49,510 bases of DNA from contig JAEUAF010000412.1 in the NCBI GenBank assembly GCA_019695485.1, positions 1 to 49,510 on the forward strand, read 5' to 3'. Both the position numbers and the translations under genes were made by a program. Under the pieces are notes generated by a model, which saw only the letters and a list, made by a program, of their open reading frames with translations, searched no databases and was not told the origin of the DNA. Positions 42,320 to 49,510 of this stretch are shown here, piece by piece. The stretch's first letter is position 1. Each line of letters opens with the position of its first letter. The DNA comes from Sorangium sp. (lineage in GTDB: Bacteria > Myxococcota_A > Polyangia > Polyangiales > Polyangiaceae).

Positions 42320-43999
42320 ATGGTCAGCATTCTGAGTTCCTCCTCGGTTGGCGCGCGGCCCGTACGTGCGGCTCGCGGTTCCGTTCGGACCTGCAAAACC
42401 TGGCAGGCCGAGGCGGCCTTGCGCATGCTCATGAACAATCTGGACCCTGAGGTGGCGGAAGATCCGAATCACCTCGTAGTGTACGGTGGTCGCGGGCAGG
42501 CCGCGCGCTCGTGGGCGGCGTTCGATGCCATCGTGCGCGAGCTCGTCGCGCTCGAATCCGATCAAACGCTGCTGGTCCAATCGGGAAAGCCGGTCGGGGT
42601 GCTGCGCACACACGATGACGCTCCGCGCGTGCTGATCGCCAATAGCAACTTGGTGCCTCATTGGGCCACCGACGAGCACTTCGATGATCTCGCGCGGCGC
42701 GGACTCATCATGTTCGGTCAGATGACGGCCGGGTCCTGGATTTACATCGGGACGCAGGGCATCGTGCAAGGAACCTACGAAACCTTCGCGGAATGTGCTC
42801 GCCAGCACTTCCGTGGCAGCCTTCGCGGTCGACTTTTGGTGACGGCCGGTGCCGGCGGCATGGGCGGGGCGCAGCCGCTTGCCGCTACGATGAACGAGGC
42901 TGTGTGTCTGATTGCGGATGTCGATGCGAGCCGGCTCGAACGGCGCCGCGCCTCGGGCTACCTCGACGAGATCGCCGCCGGCCTCGACGCTGCGATCGAC
43001 CGTGCGCTGTCCGAGCGTGCTGCCGGCGTCGCTGTTTCGATTGGCGTCGCGGTGGACGCACTCACGCTCCTGCAGCGCTTGCTCGATCGCGGCGTGTTGC
43101 CCGACATCGTGACGGACCAGACGCCCGCCCACGACATCCTGAGCTATGTTCCGGCAGGCCATTCAGTTGAGTCAGCGGCACGGCTTCGAGATAGCGACGC
43201 CAAGAGCTATGCGGAGCAGAGCCTCGACACGATGGTCCAGCACGTGCAAAAGCTGGTGGAACTCAAGCGCCGTGGCGCCGTGGTGTTCGACTACGGAAAC
43301 AACCTGCGTGCGCGCGCCGAGCAGCGAGGGTTTGCCGAGGCGTTCGAGTTTCCCGGCTTCGTTCCGGCCTACATTCGGCCCCAGTTTTGCTTGGGGCGTG
43401 GCCCATTCCGCTTCGTCGCGCTCTCCGGCGACGTGCGCGACATCGAGCTCATGGACCGCGAGCTCATTCGCCTGTTTCCCGAAGACACTGGGCTCGCGCG
43501 CTGGCTTTCGCTGGCGGGGGAGCGCATTCAGCACCAGGGCCTGCCGGCGCGGATTTGCTGGCTCGGCCTCGGTCAACGCCAGCGCGCGGGGCTCTTGTTC
43601 AACGATTTGGTGCGGCGCGGGGCGCTGCGAGCCCCGATCGTCATCGGTCGAGATCACCTGGATTGCGGCTCGGTCGCGTCTCCTTATCGAGAGACCGAGG
43701 GCATGCTCGACGGCACGGACGCCGTCAGCGACTGGCCGCTGTTGAACGCTCTGGTCGCGACCGCGAGCGGAGCGTCTTGGGTGAGCCTGCACCATGGCGG
43801 CGGAGTCGGCATTGGATACTCACAGCACGCCGGACAGGTCATCGTTGCGGACGGAACCCCTGAGGCCGCCGGCCGCCTGCTGCGCGTGCTCACCAACGAT
43901 CCGGCGCTTGGCGTCTTGCGTCATGCGGACGCCGGCTACGCCGAAGCCAGCGCGGCCGCGGCTCAGCATGGACTCGCAATCCCCATGGCCCCGCGATGA
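42320..43999 (+). CDS. hutU: Urocanate hydratase
   Basis: This enzyme adds water to urocanate, giving imidazolone propionate, with a tightly bound NAD+. ATG 42320 ([21 protein letters not shown]) follows AGGG and gives 559 residues; the track ORF adds 75 spurious residues. NAD binding is seen in [18 protein letters not shown] (about residues 173-190). The catalytic Cys region [13 protein letters not shown] (Cys413) and the [27 protein letters not shown] end are present. The usual SPNRETE loop reads SPYRETEGM. The stop overlaps hutG by 4 bases. Confidence 0.95.
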   Translation: MVSILSSSSVGARPVRAARGSVRTCKTWQAEAALRMLMNNLDPEVAEDPNHLVVYGGRGQAARSWAAFDAIVRELVALESDQTLLVQSGKPVGVLRTHDDAPRVLIANSNLVPHWATDEHFDDLARRGLIMFGQMTAGSWIYIGTQGIVQGTYETFAECARQHFRGSLRGRLLVTAGAGGMGGAQPLAATMNEAVCLIADVDASRLERRRASGYLDEIAAGLDAAIDRALSERAAGVAVSIGVAVDALTLLQRLLDRGVLPDIVTDQTPAHDILSYVPAGHSVESAARLRDSDAKSYAEQSLDTMVQHVQKLVELKRRGAVVFDYGNNLRARAEQRGFAEAFEFPGFVPAYIRPQFCLGRGPFRFVALSGDVRDIELMDRELIRLFPEDTGLARWLSLAGERIQHQGLPARICWLGLGQRQRAGLLFNDLVRRGALRAPIVIGRDHLDCGSVASPYRETEGMLDGTDAVSDWPLLNALVATASGASWVSLHHGGGVGIGYSQHAGQVIVADGTPEAAGRLLRVLTNDPALGVLRHADAGYAEASAAAAQHGLAIPMAPR

Positions 44000-44937
44000 C
44001 GCGCATCCCGCACACGCGGCCAGGCGTTTGGCCGACGCGCCGCGACGATCGCGCGTCGGCCCTGTTCGAGCTCGAGCGGGCGCGTTTCGCTCGCGTAGCC
44101 CTGATCGGCTTGCCTGACGACACCGGCGTTCGGCTAAATGGCGGTCGGCCCGGTGCCGCGCTCGGGCCGCATGCTTTTCGCGCGGCCTTGGCCGGCTTCG
44201 GAACGCCCTACGACGCCGCCACGCGCAGTGTCATCGAGCTTCGTGTGTTCGACGCGGGCGACGTCGAACCCGCAGAAGGGAATGACGAGGCGGCGCTCTT
44301 CGAGACGCACGCGCGCGTCGAAGCGGCGCTGACCGCTCTCCATGAGCTCGGCTTGGTGCCTGCCTGCGTGGGCGGTGGCCACGATCTCAGCTTGCCGAGC
44401 ATTCGAGCGCTGTCACGGCTGTCAGGTGCTAGCTTGGGCGGACTCAACGTCGACGCACATCTCGATGTGCGGAAGCGTGTCGGCTCTGGCATGGCTTTTC
44501 GGCGCCTCATCGAGGAAGAGTGCCTCGCGCCGACGCGCTTCGTCGAGTTCGGGCTGGGTCGCTTCGTGAATGACGAAGCAGATTGCGTGTGGCTCGAGTC
44601 GCTCGGGGCCGAGCTCATCACCGCCGAACAGGTCGCGCGCCGCGAGGTGTCCGTCGAGGCTTGTCTCGGGCGCATCGTTGCGAGTGGGACTAGCTTCGTG
44701 AGCATCGATTTGGACGCCATCGACGCTGCCGCCATGCCCGGCGTGAGCGCGCTGAATCCAGCCGGGCTCGACGTGCACGTCGTGACAGCGCTGGCCGCAG
44801 CGGCAGGCGCCACGAGCGCGGTTCGCCACTTCGACTTGATGGAGCTCTGCCCCGAGCAGGACAGCAGCGGGCGGAGCGCGCGCATCGCGGCGCAGCTCTT
44901 CCTCGCGTATCTCTCGGGGTTTGCGAGGCGCCCTTGA
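43996..44937 (+). CDS. hutG: Formimidoylglutamase / arginase-fold hydrolase
   Basis: This 313-residue ureohydrolase-fold enzyme probably hydrolyses N-formimidoyl-L-glutamate to glutamate plus formamide. Mn2+-binding motifs are [20 protein letters not shown] and [23 protein letters not shown], all in the expected order. It overlaps both hutU and hutI by ATGA, so it is tightly part of the operon. This is the one-step hutG branch, which needs no hutF gene. Confidence 0.9.
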   Translation: MTRIPHTRPGVWPTRRDDRASALFELERARFARVALIGLPDDTGVRLNGGRPGAALGPHAFRAALAGFGTPYDAATRSVIELRVFDAGDVEPAEGNDEAALFETHARVEAALTALHELGLVPACVGGGHDLSLPSIRALSRLSGASLGGLNVDAHLDVRKRVGSGMAFRRLIEEECLAPTRFVEFGLGRFVNDEADCVWLESLGAELITAEQVARREVSVEACLGRIVASGTSFVSIDLDAIDAAAMPGVSALNPAGLDVHVVTALAAAAGATSAVRHFDLMELCPEQDSSGRSARIAAQLFLAYLSGFARRP

Positions 44938-46115
44938 GCGGCTTTTTGATCCGCGGGGCACGTGTCGTGGCCGGGGACGGCTCGCCGCCAGCGCGCCTGG
45001 ATGTGCGCACGCGCGATGCCGAGATCGTGGCCGTGGGCGAGGCGCTCGCGAGCGAAGCCGGTGAGAGCCTCGTCGACGCGGGGGGGCGCGTGCTGATGCC
45101 CGGCTTCGTCGCTGCCCATACGCATGCGCTGTGGGCTCAGGATCGACTGCACGCTCTCGAGCTCACTCTGCGCGGCGTTTCGTACCCGGATATCGCGCGC
45201 ATGGGTGGCGGCATCTTCTCGACGGTGCGCGCCGTGCGCGAGGCGTCGGAAGCGGAGCTTGTCGCAAACCTGACGGCGCGACTCAGAGTGATGCTCGCCG
45301 AGGGCACCACCAGCGTCGAAGTCAAATCCGGCTACGGCCTCGACACCGAAAACGAACTCAAAATGCTGCGCGTGATTCAGCGCTGCGGAGAGGCATTCCC
45401 GGGAACGGTGGTCGCGACGGCGCTGCTCGGTCACGCGATTGACCCGGACGAACCCGCGTTCGTGGAGCGCACGCTTCGCGAGACGCTGCCGGCCGTTCAC
45501 GCCGAGTTGCCACGCATCGCAATCGACGCCTACTGCGAGCAAGGCGCTTGGTCGCTCGCCGATTGTCGGCGCTTGTTCGAGCGTGCCCGCGAGCTAGGTC
45601 ATCCGCTGCGCATTCACGCCGATCAATTCGAGCGACAGGGCGCCCTCGGCTTGGCGCTGTCGCTCGGCTTTCGGAGCGTCGACCACTTGGAGCGGAGCTC
45701 GGCTTCGGAGCTCGAACAGCTGGCGAGGAGCGCAACCTTCGGGGTGATTCTGCCGGCCAGCGCCTTTCACCTCGACGGCTGCTACGCGAATGTTCGCGGC
45801 TTTCTCGATGCAGGTGGCAAGCTGGTCTTGGCCAGCAACTGTAACCCAGGTTCAGCGCCGACCTCCTCGATGCCATTCGTGATTGCCCTCGCCGTGCGCC
45901 ACTCCGGCGTTCGGATAGACGAAGCCATCACCGCGACGACCAAGAACCCAGCGCTCCTGCTAGGCCTCACCGATCGCGGCGTCGTCCGTGCCGGGGCGCG
46001 CGCAGATTTGCTCTTGCTGCGCCACACGGACGAACGCCTGCTGGCCTATGAGTTCGGGGGTAACCCGGTGAGCTGGGTGATGGCAGGGGGCAGGGTAGTG
46101 CGCGAGGACGCTTAG
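44934..46115 (+). CDS. hutI: Imidazolonepropionase
   Basis: Opens the imidazolone ring to N-formimidoylglutamate. The 393-residue amidohydrolase-fold protein carries the HxH metal motif AAHTHALWAQDR, a HutI-typical GGGIFSTVRAVREASEAEL, EVKSGYGLDTENELKMLRVI, RIHADQFERQGALGLALSLGFRSVDHLE and SAFHLDGCYANVRGFLDAGGKLVLASNCNPGSAPTSSMP. The last segment is normally STDxNPGxSP, where the Asp binds the active-site metal; here codon 302 is AAC (Asn). Otherwise the protein is complete. It overlaps hutG at the start and converges with the lipoprotein gene (4-base overlap of stops). Last gene of the operon. Confidence 0.92.
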   Translation: MSGFLIRGARVVAGDGSPPARLDVRTRDAEIVAVGEALASEAGESLVDAGGRVLMPGFVAAHTHALWAQDRLHALELTLRGVSYPDIARMGGGIFSTVRAVREASEAELVANLTARLRVMLAEGTTSVEVKSGYGLDTENELKMLRVIQRCGEAFPGTVVATALLGHAIDPDEPAFVERTLRETLPAVHAELPRIAIDAYCEQGAWSLADCRRLFERARELGHPLRIHADQFERQGALGLALSLGFRSVDHLERSSASELEQLARSATFGVILPASAFHLDGCYANVRGFLDAGGKLVLASNCNPGSAPTSSMPFVIALAVRHSGVRIDEAITATTKNPALLLGLTDRGVVRAGARADLLLLRHTDERLLAYEFGGNPVSWVMAGGRVVREDA

Positions 46116-46624
46116 TCCTTCTTGTCCTTCTTCTCGCGCTCCTTTTCCTTGCGCTCCTCTTCCTCGCGTTCCTTCTTCTCTTTGGCTTCCTCTGCCTTGC
46201 GCTCTTTTTCGGCTTGCTCCTTGATCTCGCGCTCCTCTTTGTCCTTCTGCGCTTGCTCTCGCTTCTTCTCGTCCTCTTGCTGCATCTCGAGGGTGTTGCA
46301 GTGGAGGGCTCGGCCGTTGATGACCACTTCGCGTTGGCTGGTGGTGCCGATCGGTCCGCCGCGCGTGTTCTCCACGAGCGCGAAGTTGCCTTTGAGCGCG
46401 GCAGCCTGATTGCGGAAATCGTTCTCCGCACCTTTCCGCGCGGACTTCTCGTCGTCGGCGTGTGACGTGCCGGTGATCTTGCCGAGAGGTTTGCAATCCA
46501 CGGGTTTGTCCGTGTCGTGCACGATGGTCACGTTCTCGGCCTTAGACTCGAGCTTGGCGACGCTGTTGAATACACAGCCACTCAGCGCGAGCGCCACTAC
46601 GAAAAGCGTTGATTCTTTGGTCAT
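46112..46624 (-). CDS. DUF4156-like lipoprotein with Lys/Glu-rich tail
   Basis: ATG 46624 (MTKESTLFVVALALSGC) gives a 170-residue lipoprotein with lipobox ALSGC. The globular part, NVTIVHDTDKPVDCKPLGKITGTSHADDEKSARKGAENDFRNQAAALKGNFALVENTRGG, is DUF4156-like. The last ~55 residues are almost only E, K, R and Q (QEDEKKREQAQKDKEEREIKEQAEKERKAEEAKEKK...), predicting a long single alpha-helix that would reach away from the membrane. The track's 317-residue version extends upstream without a signal. Function unknown. Confidence 0.72.
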   Translation of the reverse strand: MTKESTLFVVALALSGCVFNSVAKLESKAENVTIVHDTDKPVDCKPLGKITGTSHADDEKSARKGAENDFRNQAAALKGNFALVENTRGGPIGTTSQREVVINGRALHCNTLEMQQEDEKKREQAQKDKEEREIKEQAEKERKAEEAKEKKEREEEERKEKEREKKDKKD

Positions 46625-46748
46625 TTGCGGGTCCGTCTCCGCGCGCAGACTATCCCAGTGCCTCGCCGAAAACGAGCCGGGCGCCGCGCGCTTTTGCCGA
46701 CGATCGCTCAGGTCGAGCTCCGGTTTCACTGAGCGCAAAGCTTTCCGC

Positions 46749-47489
46749 TCAGTGTGCCGCCGGCCGCGGTGCGCACAGTCGCAACGTGGGTTTGAAGTCC
46801 GATCCCGCGGGATCATCCACGCATTGAGAGTCAGCCGGACAGTCGGAGTCGAGGTGACAGGCGATGCGCCCATAGCGCTCGAGGCAGTAGTTCTTGGACG
46901 AACACTCCGTGGCAGCGGCGGACCCGAATTCCCTCCCGAAGTCGGGATTCGCGCAGCACGCCTTCGGTTTTTCGCAACCTTCGGGCCCTGAGCAGCTCGC
47001 ACGAAACGGGAGGCACTGCGAACTTTCGCGGACGCAGGCCGGCTTGACCAGAGCTTGGTCCCCACAAAAGCGCCGATTCTCGTCGCGCCGAATCGGATAG
47101 GGCGAGTAATGCGGCGCGATATGTGCGTCGTAGACCGTCTCGTTGCCGCTCTTGATGGCGAGCCCGAAGCGTTTGGGTGCGGCCGCGAAGGTGAGTCCGA
47201 CGATGCTTTGGTGCTTGCCGCGGCTTTGCGTCTTCAATTCGACGGCCATGGTGCAGCGACTGGTGTCCACCCGCGCAGGCACGGGCAGCGAAACCTCGAA
47301 CTCGCAGGGCTTGAGTGCCTCATCGAGCGAGAGCTTGAAAACGTAAGGGCCGGGCTCGGTGAGCGGTGGCTGGAACTCGATGAACACTCCACCAGGGCAC
47401 GGCTTGGGGCCGAGGCGTGCCCAGGCGAGCCATCCCATGAAACCAAAGGCTGCCAGTGCTCCGAGTATTTGGGCGGAAGTCTTGGTCAC
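46749..47489 (-). CDS. Membrane-anchored Cys-rich protein
   Basis: The GTG start at 47489 (MTKTSAQILGALAAFGFMGWLAWARLG) gives about 246 residues; the TTG at 47504 in the track is also possible. An N-terminal helix (QILGALAAFGFMGWLAWA) anchors or exports it. Residues ~35-140 form a beta-rich domain (GVFIEFQPPLTEPGPYVFKLSLDEALKPCEFEVSLPVPARVDTSRCTMAVEL). The C-terminal ~90 residues hold regular Cys spacing (CVRESSQCLPFRASCSGPEGCEKPKACCANPDFGREF...CSSKNYCLERYGRIACHLDSDCPADSQCVDD), resembling EGF/Dickkopf-like disulfide repeats of myxobacterial surface proteins. It lies directly after the next gene on the same strand. Confidence 0.65.
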   Translation of the reverse strand: MTKTSAQILGALAAFGFMGWLAWARLGPKPCPGGVFIEFQPPLTEPGPYVFKLSLDEALKPCEFEVSLPVPARVDTSRCTMAVELKTQSRGKHQSIVGLTFAAAPKRFGLAIKSGNETVYDAHIAPHYSPYPIRRDENRRFCGDQALVKPACVRESSQCLPFRASCSGPEGCEKPKACCANPDFGREFGSAAATECSSKNYCLERYGRIACHLDSDCPADSQCVDDPAGSDFKPTLRLCAPRPAAH

Positions 47490-47491
47490 GG

Positions 47492-47995
47492 CTAGTCGAG
47501 GCAAATCTCTGGAGGCGGTTCGTCGAGCGCAACGGCTCCCATTTGTCGTTGGCCGCGGGCGAGCATCCGAAAGCAGCCGAAGGTTTTCACGAACTCGGAG
47601 CAGCGCCCCACGAAGTAGCCGCGCTCGGGAGGCCCGGGCTCCGAAACCTCACGGCGGATTGGCTCGAGAATACATTGCCCGGCGCAGTCCGCAGCATCGC
47701 GACAGTCGCGGCCTTTATCCGCGGTTCGACACAAACAGTAGACCGCCTGCGCCAGCCCGTGTGGGCCAAATTCCCCGGCGCATTGCCGGGAGCATTCTTC
47801 CGCCGATGTGGGCGGCGTCTCGACCAACGCGGTCGCCTGCGCGCCGTCGGCTCCGCCCCCGCTCGCTGAGTCGGCGGACTCCGCTTTAAGCTCGGGTGGC
47901 GTCGTCGCCGGCGAGGCGACGGGGGCTGTCCCAGGTTGGGGCAGCGAGCAGGCCCACGAGCACAGGGCGAAAAGTGAGCTCCGAACGCCACGCAT
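47492..47995 (-). CDS. Small Cys-rich lipoprotein
   Basis: The 167-residue product starts MRGVRSSLFALCSWACSLPQPG, a short signal with a possible lipobox Cys at 12 or 16. A Ser/Gly/Ala-rich linker leads to a domain with ten Cys (ECSRQCAGEFGPHGLAQAVYCLCRTADKGRDCRDAADCAGQC and FVGRCSEFVKTFGCFRML). It is two bases from the stop to the start of the 46749 gene, so the two are one transcription unit and both are disulfide-rich and exported, suggesting a shared complex. Function unknown. Confidence 0.65.
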   Translation of the reverse strand: MRGVRSSLFALCSWACSLPQPGTAPVASPATTPPELKAESADSASGGGADGAQATALVETPPTSAEECSRQCAGEFGPHGLAQAVYCLCRTADKGRDCRDAADCAGQCILEPIRREVSEPGPPERGYFVGRCSEFVKTFGCFRMLARGQRQMGAVALDEPPPEICLD

Positions 47996-48119
47996 GCTGC
48001 CACTTTCGCCGATTTTCCTGCGTGCGCCAACAGCTCTCCCCGCGGCCTACCGCGAGCGGCCGGCCAAGCTCGCAAGGCCGGAACTAAACTCCGGTCACAC
48101 CGAGGTCGTTGTAGAACGA

Positions 48120-48719
48120 ATGGTCGACGGCCAGAGGTCCGAGGTGCTGGTTTCGACACCTCCCGGGGAGTCCGGGACGGAGCGTTCGTCCACTCGCCTC
48201 AGTGCTCGGCGTGAGGCCCTAAACGAGATGTTCGCTGCCTGCGCGCGCGAGTTGCTCGAAGGCTACGCCGCGTCGGTCACGCCGTTAGTGCCCGAGGTCG
48301 ACAAGCGTGCGTTCGACGGCTGGGCCGCGCGTATCCAGTTCACGGGTGAGCAGCTCCACGGCACCATTTGGCTTCGCGTCAGCCGCACGCTGAGCCAAGC
48401 GACGCTCTGTGCTGCTTCCGGCAGGGGCTCTGTCTCGGAGCATTTGTTGCCCGACTGGAGCGGGGAGCTCGCCAACCAATTGCTCGGCCGTTTGAAGAAC
48501 AAGGTGCGCCCCTTCGCAGTCTCGTTCGAGCTCTTGGTGCCGCAGGTCTTTGTCGAGAGTGAGGAGTCGCCACTTTCGCCCAAAGGTGTTTGCCTTCGAT
48601 GGGGAGGGCAAAGTGGAGAGTTCTGGTGCTGGCTCGATGCGACCCTGGCGCCCGATACGCAGTTCGTCGTCGATGAGACGATCGTCCCCGTTGAAGAGGG
48701 CGAGCTCATTCTGTTTTAG
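48120..48719 (+). CDS. CheX-like chemotaxis phosphatase-domain protein
   Basis: The most likely start is ATG 48120 (MVDGQRSEVLVSTPPGESG; 199 residues). The ATG at 47994 in the track overlaps the start of the divergent lipoprotein gene and leaves no promoter. From about residue 40 the CheX-like fold is present: EMFAACARELLEGYAASVTPLVPEVDKRAFDGWAARIQFTGEQLHGTIWLRVSRTL, DWSGELANQLLGRLKNKVRPFAVSFELLVPQVF and FWCWLDATLAPDTQFVVDE. The expected phosphatase motif (ExxN) is represented by GELANQLLGRL. It faces a CheY-like receiver gene, its probable partner, with 9 bases between stops. Confidence 0.75.
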   Translation: MVDGQRSEVLVSTPPGESGTERSSTRLSARREALNEMFAACARELLEGYAASVTPLVPEVDKRAFDGWAARIQFTGEQLHGTIWLRVSRTLSQATLCAASGRGSVSEHLLPDWSGELANQLLGRLKNKVRPFAVSFELLVPQVFVESEESPLSPKGVCLRWGGQSGEFWCWLDATLAPDTQFVVDETIVPVEEGELILF

Positions 48720-48728
48720 GCGCGCGCG

Positions 48729-49142
48729 TTACCCGGAACTGTTCGCCGCGAGTGCCCGCGTCACGGCGCTCACCAGGTCGTCGATCGTAAACGGCTTGTT
48801 CAGGATCGGTCGGCGGTGCTGGGGATCGGCGAGTTCGAGCTCGCGCAATGCGTCCGTATCCGCGTAGCCCGTCATGAAGGCGACCGGCAGCTCGGGGCGA
48901 AGCTTGCTCACTTCGCGGGCGAGCTCGGCACCGCCCATTCGCGGCATGACCAAATCCGTCAGCAGCAAGTCCGCCTGAACGCCCGTAAGAATGAGCTCGA
49001 GCGCGGCTTGCCCGTCTTCACGGCTCGTGACACGCGCGCCTGCGCGCGACAGACCGCGTTCGATGGTGCGGCGTACCGCTTCAACGTCCTCTGCTACTAG
49101 GATGTGTAGGTCTGCAAGTCGTTGGGCGTTGGGTCTTGTCAC
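48729..49142 (-). CDS. CheY-like single-domain response regulator
   Basis: This 137-residue receiver (GTG start) consists of only one domain. The phospho-acceptor is Asp63 in LLLTDLVMPRMGG, with the acidic pair in LVAEDVEAVRR, the conserved Thr in VAFMTGYAD and the Lys in LNKPFTIDDLVSAV. No output domain is attached, so it must act by protein contact. The CheX-like gene converges with it and may dephosphorylate it. No kinase is in the window. Confidence 0.9.
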   Translation of the reverse strand: MTRPNAQRLADLHILVAEDVEAVRRTIERGLSRAGARVTSREDGQAALELILTGVQADLLLTDLVMPRMGGAELAREVSKLRPELPVAFMTGYADTDALRELELADPQHRRPILNKPFTIDDLVSAVTRALAANSSG

Positions 49143-49372
49143 CTGCGCCAGGGGTCGGACTCAATGGCCCGTCGAGTTCCGATCGACCAGGTTTCGAGCC
49201 GACCGTCCAAGCGTAGCGATCCCTTCGCTACCCTGCGAGCGAAATGTCACGCAATCCGCCTGCGCTTCGATATGTGTTTATTCAAAGACGCCCGGCGACC
49301 CGAGGTGTCGGCGACGTTCGCGTTTCAGCGGTGAGTCGGTTCTGAGCCTTTGTTCGCCCTCAAGTGTTGGCG

Positions 49373-49510
49373 CTAGAGCAACCAGCCAGTGACGCCGATC
49401 AGGAGGGACGCAGTGAGGAGGGACCCGTGCGCCTTGATTTTTCCGTACGGGAGGGGCTCATTGACCGTGCCGGCGCCATAGCCGCCGCCGACCCGAAACG
49501 CGGGATCGAT
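49373..49510 (-). CDS. C-terminus of a truncated membrane-linked protein (not in ORF track)
   Basis: The minus strand reads open from the right window edge to TAG at 49373: IDPAFRVGGGYGAGTVNEPL then PYGKIKAHGSLLTASLLIGVTGWLL. Codon use fits the neighbours and the Gly-rich stretch followed by a hydrophobic end suggests an outer-membrane or lipoprotein C-terminus. Only 45 codons are visible, so family and start are unknown. Confidence 0.5.
   Translation of the reverse strand: MDPAFRVGGGYGAGTVNEPLPYGKIKAHGSLLTASLLIGVTGWLL

Noticed and set aside
44208-45542. 444-residue minus-strand ORF
   Set aside because: Antisense shadow of hutG and hutI.
49122-49334. 70-residue plus-strand ORF after the receiver gene
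   Set aside because: Arg-rich, no Shine-Dalgarno, overlaps the receiver start; no sign of coding.

Overview
The window looks like chromosomal DNA of a myxobacterium, most likely from the Polyangiales (Sorangium/Polyangium-like). I infer this from the high GC content, the dense gene packing with many ATGA overlaps, and the gene repertoire: lipoproteins with Gly/Ser/Ala linkers, a bactofilin, FHA and PilZ proteins, an ECF sigma factor, an NtrC-type regulator, a GspE-N/HEAT scaffold and a CheX-like protein. I see no tRNA, rRNA, CRISPR array, insertion sequence or phage gene. The genes at both edges are cut. The first 87 bases fold back on themselves, so the left edge may be a contig end.

Layout. 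1-730 is the end of a secreted LamG-like protein. 944-1894 is a CDF metal transporter, convergent with a minus-strand folP-cdaA-cdaR operon (dihydropteroate synthase, c-di-AMP cyclase and its YbbR partner; 1902-4883). 4999-7323 is a minus-strand MNIO RiPP operon of bufferin type: a Cys-rich precursor with a lipobox, the DUF692 iron oxidase, and its HvfC/BufC partner. Next come an aminopeptidase P, a NamZ-type muramidase and a sigma54 response regulator. The minus strand from 12.5 to 23.6 kb carries a small membrane protein, a 1049-residue scaffold, recA, a 43-residue membrane ORF missing from the ORF track, dinB, a bactofilin, a pentapeptide-repeat/bactofilin fusion, a zinc-ribbon/HhH protein and a short PPOX-like flavoprotein.

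23.9-31 kb holds a GH94 phosphorylase, a LuxR-type regulator with two candidate HTHs, an FHA protein, a DUF3052 protein, a Cys/Met-metabolism PLP enzyme and a Nudix hydrolase. 30.9-35.3 kb is an ECF sigma factor locus flanked by two paralogous Cys-rich lipoproteins that share a CDCFGCC signature. A PilZ protein, a lipoprotein and a FecR-like protein follow. 39.6-46.1 kb is a histidine-utilisation operon, hutH-(YoaK family)-hutU-hutG-hutI. The end carries three lipoproteins or Cys-rich exported proteins, a CheX-like protein, a CheY-like receiver and the C-terminus of a truncated minus-strand gene (49373-49510), also missing from the track.

How the genes fit together. hutH, hutU, hutG and hutI would convert histidine to glutamate plus formamide. 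cdaA/cdaR make and control c-di-AMP, while PilZ would read c-di-GMP. recA and dinB are neighbours and both belong to DNA-damage responses. The most unusual parts are the lipoprotein-type bufferin-like precursor, the paired CDCFGCC lipoproteins around the ECF cassette, the pentapeptide/bactofilin fusion beside a normal bactofilin, and an imidazolonepropionase whose expected metal-ligand Asp reads as Asn. Starts were chosen from domain boundaries and visible Shine-Dalgarno sequences; functions are assigned by recognising families, without database searches.
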